A stretch of DNA of 64,000 nucleotides. It comes from Lacrimispora defluvii. Lineage in GTDB: Bacteria; Bacillota; Clostridia; Lachnospirales; Lachnospiraceae. The translations under genes were made by a program, and so were the position numbers. Location: the NCBI GenBank assembly GCA_013036995.1, contig JAAOXG010000010.1:1-64000 (forward strand). Direction: 5' to 3'. Below, in pieces: positions 24,615-32,549 of this stretch. Below the pieces are notes generated by a model. That model was not told where the DNA came from. It searched no databases and saw only the letters and a list, made by a program, of their open reading frames with translations. How positions within the stretch are numbered: position 1 is the first letter of the stretch; each line of letters opens with the position of its first letter.

Positions 24615-26130
24615 GATTGTTTTCCTCCTTTGGCAAGGTGAATATAAATTCGGCACCCATCTGGTCCGTACGGTTATGACCTTCTATTGTACCTTCATGA
24701 GCTTTGATAATTGCCTCACAGATTGGCAGTCCAAGACCAACACTTCTTTGTGAATCCGCTTTTCCGGTGTGGGTGGTATAAAACATCTGAAAAATATTGG
24801 GCAAGTCTGATATTGCTATACCGCACCCGGAATCAGCGACGGAGAAGGTAGCGAAGCTGTTTTCCTGACTGACTGTAATCTTAATCTCTCCAGAGGGCGG
24901 TGTATGCTTAATGGCATTATCAAGTAAATTAATCAGCACCTGCTCAATCAATTTTGCATCCATAGGGACAAGCAGAACTTCTTCAGGTACATCCACCGTA
25001 ATTTCGTATTCCGGATGGCGCTTTAAGATATGCCCCACAGCACCGCCAACAACTTCCTCTGCAGCTTCCAGCTGTTTTGTTATGGTGAGCCGTCCATCCT
25101 GCAGCCGGGTCAGACTTAAAATATTTTCAACCAGTGAATGCAGCCAGTCCGCGTCTTTATGAATTCCTTCTGCCAGATCATATCTTGGATCCTGTGGTTC
25201 GGTCATGTCCATAAGTATCTCTGATGTGCCCATAATACCGGAAAGAGGTGTGCGGAGATCATGAGAAATAGCACGCAGGAGATTACTGCGGTACCGCTCC
25301 TGAATGGTTTCTTCTCTTGATTCCTGCTGTTGCCTGGCACTTCGAAAACGATCCATGGCAAGCGCCGTGCTTTCAATCATGGAACGAAGCAGACGTTTTT
25401 GAGACTCACCCATGGAAACTGCATGTTCTTTTGGTATTCTAAGAATACCAAGTATAGATTCTCTGCCGTAAATTGGCCAGTCGTAAAATTCGCTGCCTAT
25501 GGAATAACCGCTCCTCAGACTTTCTATCTGGTGCTTCACTTCAGCCGTATCGTCCACTTTTCTTCGAACCTGTTCATTGCTGTTTAACTGCTGAATAAAG
25601 CTCTGCTCTGGCTGACCGCTTTCGTCAAAGCACAAGCAGGCAGCACGGCAATTCATAATACCGCTGATGGTTTCTGTCGTGATACCTGCAATATCGGCTA
25701 TATCAGCCGCATCCGTTAATCGGTTGGTAAGGTGAAACAGTGCACTTGTTTCCGCTTCTTTTTCCTGTGATTCCAAAGCATTTTGTTTTACTTTGGAAGT
25801 AAGGGTGCTTGTGATAATTGCTGTGATTGTCATAATGCCAAATGTTATGAAATAAGCTGGATCACTGACTGAAAAAGTATAGTAGGGATCTGTAAAAAAA
25901 TAGTTAAAGGTAAAGGTAGCTACTACAGCAGCCACAAGACCGTAAGTATATCCCCTTGTAAAGCGGGCAGTGATTAAAATAGAAAGAAGATAAACAATAA
26001 CGATATTTGTTTCAGGGAAGCCAATCATTAGAAAAATCCAGCCGATTCCGGTGGCAGCGGCAATGATTATTACCGTTATTAAAATATATCTTATTATTTC
26101 TTTCGAATCCTTATATTTGAGGGATCTCAT
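24598..26130 (-). CDS. KdpD-like sensor histidine kinase lacking the N-terminal KdpD/Usp domains
   Basis: The 510-residue protein opens with four closely spaced membrane helices of the DUF4118 type (about 12-115, FNYFFTDPYYTFSV is the typical signature), then a GAF-like region, a dimerisation domain with the phospho-His motif AISHDLRTPLSGIMG, and the ATPase N, D and G boxes (NLLDNAIKHTPPSG, DSGCGI, GLGLPICEAII). Full-length KdpD (about 890 residues) has cytoplasmic KdpD and universal-stress domains in front; these are missing. It would sense potassium or ionic stress. It overlaps the regulator gene by 17 bases. Confidence 0.9.
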   Translation of the reverse strand: MRSLKYKDSKEIIRYILITVIIIAAATGIGWIFLMIGFPETNIVIVYLLSILITARFTRGYTYGLVAAVVATFTFNYFFTDPYYTFSVSDPAYFITFGIMTITAIITSTLTSKVKQNALESQEKEAETSALFHLTNRLTDAADIADIAGITTETISGIMNCRAACLCFDESGQPEQSFIQQLNSNEQVRRKVDDTAEVKHQIESLRSGYSIGSEFYDWPIYGRESILGILRIPKEHAVSMGESQKRLLRSMIESTALAMDRFRSARQQQESREETIQERYRSNLLRAISHDLRTPLSGIMGTSEILMDMTEPQDPRYDLAEGIHKDADWLHSLVENILSLTRLQDGRLTITKQLEAAEEVVGGAVGHILKRHPEYEITVDVPEEVLLVPMDAKLIEQVLINLLDNAIKHTPPSGEIKITVSQENSFATFSVADSGCGIAISDLPNIFQMFYTTHTGKADSQRSVGLGLPICEAIIKAHEGTIEGHNRTDQMGAEFIFTLPKEENNHAKPE

Positions 26131-26298
26131 GATTTTTGCCTCCGCAGCGAAAGAGTTTTGGTAATGTGACCTTTATATTTAGGGTGTACTATTTTTCTTA
26201 TCAGAGCATATCACATTTAGAAAACGGATTCTACTATTTTTATACAGTTCTTTACAGAAGTATATTTGATGCTGATAAATAGTTATTTGCAGGTGTAC

Positions 26299-26327
26299 TT
26301 GACAAGGCCTGAAAAAGAAAGTAAACT
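26299..26327 (+). promoter_or_regulatory. Promoter of the fluoride-riboswitch/CLC gene
   Basis: TTGACA (26299-26304) and TAAACT (26322-26327) are spaced by 17 bases. The predicted start is close to the 5' end of the riboswitch. Confidence 0.7.
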
Positions 26328-26335
26328 AAGTACTA

Positions 26336-26446
26336 TTGTTGCACTGGGAATGAGGCTCTCCCTGGATCGTTATATCCAAACCGCACTTTGCTGATGGCTT
26401 CTGTATATTTAGGTTGAATATACGGAGGTGATCAGTTATTTTTTTG
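26336..26446 (+). ncRNA. Fluoride riboswitch (crcB motif) with terminator platform
   Basis: The aptamer core is recognisable by eye: CTGGGAATGAGGCTCTCCC, then a short hairpin (GGAT...ATCC), the invariant AACCGC and GCTGATGGCTTCTG, which follow the crcB-motif pattern (GGnnATGnnGTTCnCC, AACCGC, GCTGATGRCTCCT). Behind it, CTGAT (26391) pairs with ATCAG (26431), extended by GTATATT/AATATAC, and ends in a run of T. In the absence of fluoride this hairpin would terminate transcription; ligand binding would hold the 3' strand in the aptamer and switch on the downstream CLC gene. The pairing was assigned by eye and not folded by computer. Confidence 0.82.
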
Positions 26447-26464
26447 TTAAGGAGTAAAATTACT

Positions 26465-27679
26465 ATGTTTTTAGAAAAGTTGAAAAATATAAGGCAGCTT
26501 ATTATATTAGGCATATGCGCTGTGGTAATTGGTGCTGTAGCAGGAGCACTTGATGCAGGCTTTGGTGAAATATTAATTTTTTTAACCGGTGTCCGGGAAC
26601 GCTATTTTTTCCCTCTCATATTATTTTTACCTGCAGCAGGAGTAATCATAGCAAAAGCATATTCTCTGTTTGGGGGAAATTGTGTGAAAGGAATGGGTCT
26701 GATCTTTCAGGTAGGTCATGGAGAAGAAGACGTAATCCCCCTTCGGCTGATTCCCTTTACAGTAATCGGCACCTGGCTGACCCATCTTTTTGGCGGCAGC
26801 GCCGGACGTGAAGGAGTGGCGGTACAGATTGGTGCAACAGTTTCTCACTGGGCTGGCCGTAAACTGAACCTGGTTTCCGATTCAAAGATATTTCTGGTAA
26901 CTGGTATGGCGGCTGGATTCTCCGGATTGTTTCAGACACCCATGGCTGCCTGCTTCTTTGCACTTGAAGTTTTAATCGCTGGTTCTTTGCAGTATACGGC
27001 TTTATTTCCTGCAGTAATTGCAGCTTTTGTAGCCACTTGGGTTTCCGGCAGCCTGGGTCTGGAAAAATTTCATTATAATCTTCAGACACAAATACAGTTG
27101 GATCCTGTATTTATTATTAAAATAATTTTATCAGGGATTATTTTTGGCTTAGTGGGTGCAATGTTTGCCCATGGCTTAAAAATGGTAAAGGACAAATTAA
27201 ATAACCGGTTTAAGAGTCCTGTCAGTAAAATAGCCATAGTAGGAACGTTCCTGGTGATTTTACTCATTCTGCCAGGAATGGGACGGTATTCCGGTCTTGG
27301 TACAAACCTGATTTCAGCAAGCTTTTATGGCAATAAAATTTATCCGTGGGACTGGATTTTAAAAATTGTTTTAACAATTATTACATTGGCAGCCGGATAT
27401 CAGGGAGGAGAAGTTACCCCTCTTTTTTCCATTGGATCAGGTCTTGGAGCTGCCCTGGCGGTGATACTTGGCCTGCCCGTTGAATTTGCTGCAGCATTGG
27501 GATATACGGCAGTCTTCGGCAGTGCTACCAATACTCTTCTGGCTCCTGTTTTTATAGGAGCAGAGGTTTTTGGATATTCTTATGTGCCGTATTTTTTCCT
27601 GGTATGCTGTGTGGCATATGTATTTAACGATAACAAGTCCATCTATACTGCACAAAAAAATCTACAGGATATGCTATAA
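26465..27679 (+). CDS. CLC-F-type fluoride/proton antiporter
   Basis: This CLC-family membrane protein of 404 residues has the family segments GSAGREGVAVQIG and GGEVTPLFSIGSGLG. The GREGV form and the methionine in GNCVKGMGL (in place of the chloride-coordinating serine motif GSGIP) match the CLC-F branch that exports fluoride. The GTNLI segment near residue 280 is also of that branch. Its location directly behind a fluoride riboswitch is strong independent support. The ATG at 26465 has AAGGAG ten bases before it; the more upstream TTG has no such site. The symbol eriC or clcF could be used. Confidence 0.88.
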   Translation: MFLEKLKNIRQLIILGICAVVIGAVAGALDAGFGEILIFLTGVRERYFFPLILFLPAAGVIIAKAYSLFGGNCVKGMGLIFQVGHGEEDVIPLRLIPFTVIGTWLTHLFGGSAGREGVAVQIGATVSHWAGRKLNLVSDSKIFLVTGMAAGFSGLFQTPMAACFFALEVLIAGSLQYTALFPAVIAAFVATWVSGSLGLEKFHYNLQTQIQLDPVFIIKIILSGIIFGLVGAMFAHGLKMVKDKLNNRFKSPVSKIAIVGTFLVILLILPGMGRYSGLGTNLISASFYGNKIYPWDWILKIVLTIITLAAGYQGGEVTPLFSIGSGLGAALAVILGLPVEFAAALGYTAVFGSATNTLLAPVFIGAEVFGYSYVPYFFLVCCVAYVFNDNKSIYTAQKNLQDML

Positions 27680-27753
27680 TCCATAATCGTGGTATAATAG
27701 GAGGGCGGTGAGTAGAATATCCGGAGTTAAAACAGGACAGGAGTGTGATTAAT

Positions 27754-28338
27754 ATGAAACGACTGATTTTAGTAACATCCCCTCCGGCAAGCGGAAAAAC
27801 ATATATATCCAAACAGCTTGCCAGGAATTTAAAGCACGTAGTTTATCTTGATAAGGATACTCTGATTGTTTTATCCAAACAGATATTCGCGGTAGCCGGT
27901 CAGGAATACAACAGAAGTTCTGATTTTTTTGAAGCTAATATCCGGGATTATGAGTATATGGCAATCGTTGATCTTGCCATGGAAGCTTTGGACTATGATG
28001 ATATTGTTCTGATTAATGCCCCATTTACAAGAGAAATAAGAGATACCGGGTATATGAATGCCCTGCGGGAAAGACTGGCAGAAAAAGATGCAAAGCTTAC
28101 TGTAATATGGGTTCAGACTGATGTGGAAGTATGCAGGCAGAGAATGATTGAGCGAAACAGTGACCGGGATCAGTGGAAGCTGGATCATTGGGAAGAGTAT
28201 ATTGCAGGTGTTAATTTTGACATACCAGAAGAATTAGATGACCCCAATTGTAATGATGATCTGTTGATCTTTAAAAATTCATCAGATGTTGAATTTCAGG
28301 CATCCATGAAAGAAATATTAGATATTATTGAAAGCTGA
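27754..28338 (+). CDS. P-loop kinase of AAA_33/zeta-toxin type
   Basis: A 194-residue P-loop NTPase with Walker A loop TSPPASGKTYIS near the start and LDKDTL as second strand. VIWVQTDVEVCRQRMIERNSDRDQWK resembles the lid of gluconate-kinase or zeta-like small-molecule kinases. The substrate is unknown. The ATG is at 27754 behind GGACAGGAG. It lies about 75 bases after the CLC gene; co-transcription is possible. Confidence 0.8.
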   Translation: MKRLILVTSPPASGKTYISKQLARNLKHVVYLDKDTLIVLSKQIFAVAGQEYNRSSDFFEANIRDYEYMAIVDLAMEALDYDDIVLINAPFTREIRDTGYMNALRERLAEKDAKLTVIWVQTDVEVCRQRMIERNSDRDQWKLDHWEEYIAGVNFDIPEELDDPNCNDDLLIFKNSSDVEFQASMKEILDIIES

Positions 28339-28340
28339 CA

Positions 28341-28382
28341 AAACAGGCTGACTCCAGAAAAATGAAGTCAGTCTGTTTTTTT
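28341..28382 (+). terminator. Terminator of P-loop kinase gene
   Basis: AACAGGCTGACT pairs with AGTCAGTCTGTT with one wobble and is followed by seven T. Confidence 0.85.
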
Positions 28383-28411
28383 ATTGATTGATAGTTACTA
28401 AAAGTAATAGA

Positions 28412-29071
28412 TTATTTTTTTACTGCAACAATCATTCCGTCTCCAATTGGCAGCAGCGTGCTTCTCAGCTCCTTAGAATTGGCCACAATGTGGTTGAACT
28501 CACCCACAGGTTCCACCTGATCGTCCCACTTGGAATCTAAGTCCATCACAGGAAATAAGGCATCATCGGCGGCGAAAACACCGCCTGGCTTTAAAATCCG
28601 GATACAATCCTTAAGCAGGCTGGGGTAAAGCTGTTTATCCACATCCTGAAAAATAAAATCAAAAGAGGCGTCTGAAAAGCCAGGGACAATCTGACATGCA
28701 TCGCCTTCAAGGATTTTTATGGTACTGTCAACGCCTGAACGAATAAAATTAATTTTGGCCTGTGCGGCGGCAATGGGATCAAATTCAATTGTTGTAATTG
28801 TTCCGCCATACTCTCTGGCAGTCAGTGCCATGGAGGTTGTTGAAAATCCAATACTGGTCCCAATTTCAAGGATATTCTGTGGCTGCTTCATCTGCAATAT
28901 TAATTGAAGAAAGCGGGTCGTGTCATCGTCCACAACCGGCACAAAATCTTTCCAACCGGTTTTGCTTACAAATTCTTTTTTTTGCAGAGAAGCTGTTTCA
29001 CTGTAGAGGTCTTCAATGTAAGTCTGATATCTTTCCAATGTGTCAGTTCCCAAATCCAATTCTTTTCTCAT
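28412..29071 (-). CDS. O-methyltransferase, CCoAMT-like
   Basis: A 219-residue class I SAM-dependent methyltransferase of the O-methyltransferase-3 (caffeoyl-CoA/catechol) family, with SAM motif ILEIGTSIGFSTTSMA, acidic hinge TTIEFDP, and metal-site Asp residues in FIFQDVDKQLYPS and FAADDALFP. Substrates in bacteria range from catechols to tRNA (TrmR) and antibiotics. It is monocistronic with a structured leader. Confidence 0.88.
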   Translation of the reverse strand: MRKELDLGTDTLERYQTYIEDLYSETASLQKKEFVSKTGWKDFVPVVDDDTTRFLQLILQMKQPQNILEIGTSIGFSTTSMALTAREYGGTITTIEFDPIAAAQAKINFIRSGVDSTIKILEGDACQIVPGFSDASFDFIFQDVDKQLYPSLLKDCIRILKPGGVFAADDALFPVMDLDSKWDDQVEPVGEFNHIVANSKELRSTLLPIGDGMIVAVKK

Positions 29072-29117
29072 AGCTTATATCTCCTTTTTATTTGTATTCC
29101 TGCCTGAAGGAGAACGC

Positions 29118-29154
29118 AAAAAACACACCCTCCAACCATGCAGGCTGGACAGTG
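29118..29154 (-). promoter_or_regulatory. Possible attenuator in O-methyltransferase leader
   Basis: On the minus strand CACTG-TCCAGCC pairs with GGTTGGA-GGGTG (two-base internal loop), followed by TGTTTTTT. An upstream CCAAC can pair with GTTGG of the same stem and break it, so an antiterminated form is possible. No known riboswitch class was recognised. Confidence 0.4.
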
Positions 29155-29329
29155 CGTTGGCTTACGTGAACGCTTACGAGATTTATGTACTGATAGTATA
29201 CATCATTCTAAAAAATAAATCAATTATCAAATAAAAGCGGTTGGATGTCCAAAGAACGCAATAGAATTTGGAATATGCAGGTAACCGTGATTCATAAAAG
29301 GAACCGTATTTCTTTTCCCGGCTTTGAAC

Positions 29330-29358
29330 AGTATAAAAGCTTAAATAAGTTTTATACT
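29330..29358. promoter_or_regulatory. 29-base palindrome before metallophosphoesterase gene
   Basis: AGTATAAAA and TTTTATACT form perfect 9-bp arms; with CTT/AAG inside and one bulged G the hairpin loop is four bases. It lies 26 bases before the start codon and may be an operator overlapping the promoter. Confidence 0.4.
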
Positions 29359-29384
29359 AATAAAAAAGTCAAATTGGAGTTAAT

Positions 29385-30281
29385 ATGAAAGCAAATAAGA
29401 GACTGACAAAAACATTTAAACACGCCGATACCGTAACCTTTGATAAAAATTCTAAATTTATATTTTTTAGTGACAGTCACCGTGGAGATGACAGTGTTTC
29501 CGATGAATTTATCCGGAACCAGAACATCTTTTTACATGCTCTAAATTATTATTACAAAGAAAACTATGTCTATGTAGAAGTGGGCGACGGCGATGAATTA
29601 TGGGAATATAAAAATTTCAGTGTCATCCGGTTGGCCCATACGGATGTGTTTACTGTGATGAAGAAGTTTTATGATTCCGGACGGTTTATTCTGTTATACG
29701 GGAATCATAATATTTATCTTAAGTCCAAACATTTTGTAAAATCCAATTATTATCAGTTTTATGATTATTACAATCAAAAGACGGTAGATTTATTTAGGGG
29801 AATCAAACCAAAAGAGGCTTTGGTTTTACAATATAAAGAAAACGGGCAGAAGATCTTTGTACTTCATGGACATCAGGGAGATTTTATGAATGACCAGTTA
29901 TGGTTTGTATCCATGCTGCTTCTGCGTTATTTTTGGAGATATCTCCATCTGGTGGGCTTTGACAATCCCACAAGCCCTGCCCGCAATTTATTTAAGAGGC
30001 ATAAGATAGAGCGGATCTATGATGAATGGATCAAGAAAAAAAAGGTTATGCTGATTTGCGGTCATACCCACAGGCCTAAATTCCCAAAAGCAAATGATCT
30101 TCCCTATTTTAACACTGGATGCTGTACCCGGACAAGAGGAATATCAGGGATTGAAATAATAGGCGGTGAGATCCTGATGGTTGACTGGAGAATCGCAGCT
30201 GATGAAGAAGGAGGGCTTAAAGTCCTCCGTACTGTAGTCAGAGGACCGGAGCCCATTGAAAAATACAATAGCTGGAAATAA
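29385..30281 (+). CDS. Calcineurin-like metallophosphoesterase
   Basis: The 298-residue protein carries every block of the family: SDSHRGD (metal 1), GDGDE, GNHN, HGHQGD and GHTHRP. The phosphoesterase fold runs from about 25 to 265. A middle segment rich in Tyr and Phe (KSNYYQFYDYY, LLLRYFWRYLHLVG) could attach it to the membrane or to an UDP-diacylglucosamine-like lipid, as in LpxH-type relatives, but this is only a possibility. No signal peptide. It ends ten bases before the convergent kinase gene with no obvious terminator. Confidence 0.87.
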   Translation: MKANKRLTKTFKHADTVTFDKNSKFIFFSDSHRGDDSVSDEFIRNQNIFLHALNYYYKENYVYVEVGDGDELWEYKNFSVIRLAHTDVFTVMKKFYDSGRFILLYGNHNIYLKSKHFVKSNYYQFYDYYNQKTVDLFRGIKPKEALVLQYKENGQKIFVLHGHQGDFMNDQLWFVSMLLLRYFWRYLHLVGFDNPTSPARNLFKRHKIERIYDEWIKKKKVMLICGHTHRPKFPKANDLPYFNTGCCTRTRGISGIEIIGGEILMVDWRIAADEEGGLKVLRTVVRGPEPIEKYNSWK

Positions 30282-30291
30282 ACCAGACTTT

Positions 30292-31683
30292 TTAAAAGGA
30301 TATTTCAAAAACAGCTCCCTGTTCCTGGTTATACGCTTTAATTCTGCCGTTCAGCAGTTCTGCTGCAGATTTTGCGATGGCAAGCCCTAAACCGAAATTA
30401 CCATTTTTCCCTTTATAGAAACGGTCGAAGATAAAGGGGATGTCGTTTTGGGGAATTCCATCTCCGTCATCTGATATGATTAAGGATACAATTCCGCCTC
30501 TTTTTTCCAGGGAGATGGTGACTTTCTGCCTTGCATAGCGCATGCAGTTGGATACAATGTTAATAACTGCCTGGGAGAGTATCATATCGTCAGTCTGAAT
30601 CATTACGTCATATTCGGGCAGAAGCAGTTCCAGATGTTTCTCTGATTTAGCCGCCAGCCCCATAAGCCGCTGGGTATAATCTTTTAATAAATGACATAGG
30701 TTAACCTCCTCCCACTGTGGTTTGTACGTTCCGCTTTCGTAGCGGGAGAGTGTGAGCAGTTCACTTACAAGTTCGTTTAAACGTATGCTTTCTCGTTTGA
30801 TAATCTGAGCTGCTTCTTTTGTATCAGGGAATATGCCGCTTTCAATTCCTTCGGCATACCCCTGAATGGACATGAGTGGAGTTCGAAGTTCGTGAGAAGC
30901 ATTTTGCAGAAATGTCTTCTGATTTTTATCATAGGTCTCCAGCCTTCCAACCATGATACTGATGTTATCATAAAGCTGCTTAAACTCCAGTGTATCCTGG
31001 GGAATGCTGAAATGGCTCATATCAAAATCCCCCTGTCCGATCTGCAGGGAAAGAACACCAAGCCTGGTGATGGGCACTGTGATATGTGCCGCGATTTTCT
31101 CTGAAAAATAGATGGCGATAAGGATACCAAGAAGCATGATGGCAAAAAGGATAAAATTGACTGCTCCCAGATATTTATTCATTCGGTCTGCCGGAAGGAC
31201 AAATACAGCGGTTAGATTGCTTAAATCATCATTGTTCAGGGAATAGGCGATGGTGAAGTACTTTTTACCGTTTACAGGAATGGTGTAAACGGTGCCCTGG
31301 TTCATCTTAAGATACTGATCCTTTATGACATCTAAATATGCAATCTGGGAAGGGGCAAGCTTTATCTGTGATGGAAATACAGGTTTTGCATTCCGGTCCA
31401 GAAGATAGAAATCCATACCTTGTGAAAAATGAGAGGATTTAAGGGCCATGAGGATATTCCTTGCCATATTCAATGCTTTCTTTTCTGAGGGCTGGCCTCC
31501 GTCTGTTTCCAGTTCACTTTTTATTTCCTTTTCCACTGCACGGATTGTAGTTTTTAATTCATTTTTGGCTGTAGCATTGCTGTAGACCCGAAAAGAAAGA
31601 TTAAATAGTATAAGGGTGGCCAGCGGAATCAGTATGAGAAGGGTTAAAAATGGCTTCTGGATTTTATTTTTTATACTCTTCAT
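30292..31683 (-). CDS. Membrane sensor histidine kinase
   Basis: The 463-residue protein has two membrane helices (about 12-32 and 172-193) around an extracytoplasmic sensor of about 140 residues. A HAMP domain follows, then the phospho-His motif NASHELRTPLMSIQGYAEG and the ATPase boxes NIVSNCMRYA, DDGDGI and GLGLAIAKS. It overlaps the upstream regulator gene by 20 bases. The sensed signal is unknown; the likely output is the Ala/Lys-rich secreted protein divergent to it. Confidence 0.92.
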   Translation of the reverse strand: MKSIKNKIQKPFLTLLILIPLATLILFNLSFRVYSNATAKNELKTTIRAVEKEIKSELETDGGQPSEKKALNMARNILMALKSSHFSQGMDFYLLDRNAKPVFPSQIKLAPSQIAYLDVIKDQYLKMNQGTVYTIPVNGKKYFTIAYSLNNDDLSNLTAVFVLPADRMNKYLGAVNFILFAIMLLGILIAIYFSEKIAAHITVPITRLGVLSLQIGQGDFDMSHFSIPQDTLEFKQLYDNISIMVGRLETYDKNQKTFLQNASHELRTPLMSIQGYAEGIESGIFPDTKEAAQIIKRESIRLNELVSELLTLSRYESGTYKPQWEEVNLCHLLKDYTQRLMGLAAKSEKHLELLLPEYDVMIQTDDMILSQAVINIVSNCMRYARQKVTISLEKRGGIVSLIISDDGDGIPQNDIPFIFDRFYKGKNGNFGLGLAIAKSAAELLNGRIKAYNQEQGAVFEISF

Positions 31684-32377
31684 GGGTATCTCCTAATTCC
31701 AGGCGGAAACCAAAACCCCAGACAGACTGTATTTTTACATCTGCTTCTGCAGCCGCCAGTTTTTTTCGCAGTCTTTTAATCACATCATCGGTTGCTCTGG
31801 TATCTGCTTCAAAATCAAATTTCCAGACATGCTTTAGCAGTTCTTCCCTGGACACTGCCTGTTCCTTTTTTTCCAATAAATAGACCATAAGGGCGAATTC
31901 TGTGGGAGTAACATCAAGTGTCTTTCCGTTAACGGAAAACTCTCTTTTATTTACATCAGCCTTTATATTTCCAAAAAGATAGATTTCTCCCTTGTAGCTG
32001 CCCAAATCCAACTCCATTCTCCGAAATAGTGCTTTTACTCTGGTTACAAGCTCCATAGGAGAAAAAGGCTTTGTTAAGTAATCATCAGAACCTAAGGTGA
32101 TTCCGGCTATGCGGTCTGCTTCGCTGTCTCTGGCAGAAACAATTACAATCAGTGCATTACTTCTTTTCCGGATCTCCCGGCACAACACCAGTCCGTCTGT
32201 ACCAGGCATCATAACATCTAGGATTACCATATCTGAAGGATTCTTATCAAAGGCGGCATACAATTGGTCTCCGTCTGGAAATGTCTGTACCTCAAACCCC
32301 TCGGCAGCCAGAAAAAGCTGTATTAAATCCCTGATGGGCTGTTCGTCATCTGCAAGGTAAATTCGTTTCTTTTCCAT
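31664..32377 (-). CDS. OmpR-family response regulator
   Basis: The 237-residue protein has a receiver (IYLADDEQPIRDLI, Asp in MVILDVMMPGTDG, Lys in DDYLTKPFSP) and an OmpR/PhoB winged helix (DVTPTEFALMVYLLEKKEQAVSREELLKHVW...RATDDVIKRLRKKL). It is first in the operon with its kinase. A tandem 11-bp repeat of PhoB-box form lies in the intergenic region with the divergent secreted protein gene, in exact activator position to that promoter. Confidence 0.93.
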   Translation of the reverse strand: MEKKRIYLADDEQPIRDLIQLFLAAEGFEVQTFPDGDQLYAAFDKNPSDMVILDVMMPGTDGLVLCREIRKRSNALIVIVSARDSEADRIAGITLGSDDYLTKPFSPMELVTRVKALFRRMELDLGSYKGEIYLFGNIKADVNKREFSVNGKTLDVTPTEFALMVYLLEKKEQAVSREELLKHVWKFDFEADTRATDDVIKRLRKKLAAAEADVKIQSVWGFGFRLELGDTHEEYKK

Positions 32378-32444
32378 TTATCTATAACCCTTCCTTTCGG
32401 CTGTTTCGTTTATTTTATCATTTTCTATTTCCGATTCATAGAGC

Positions 32445-32501
32445 TGCCACAATTTTGCCACAGTTTCACCTTTGAAATGCGTCAGTAAATGGTAGTATGA
32501 T
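32445..32501 (+). promoter_or_regulatory. Tandem response-regulator box and promoter of the Ala/Lys-rich protein gene
   Basis: TGCCACAATTT (32445-32455) and TGCCACAGTTT (32456-32466) are direct repeats with an 11-bp period; CACC begins a third. Five bases on follows TTGAAA (32472-32477), an 18-base spacer and TATGAT (32496-32501). The layout is that of an OmpR/PhoB-type activated promoter pointing to the gene at 32550. Confidence 0.7.
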
Positions 32502-32549
32502 TTCAAGCAGAAAAGAAAAAATTCCCCCCCAATGAAAGGAGTAACAATT

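Larger units (their letters stand above)
29072..29384. other. Divergent intergenic region with two structured elements
   Basis: The 313 bases hold no credible gene. On the minus strand a hairpin followed by T-run lies in the O-methyltransferase leader (29118-29154), preceded by a direct repeat GCTTACG-N5-GCTTACG (plus strand 29160-29178). In front of the metallophosphoesterase gene lies a long palindrome (29330-29358). Confidence 0.5.
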
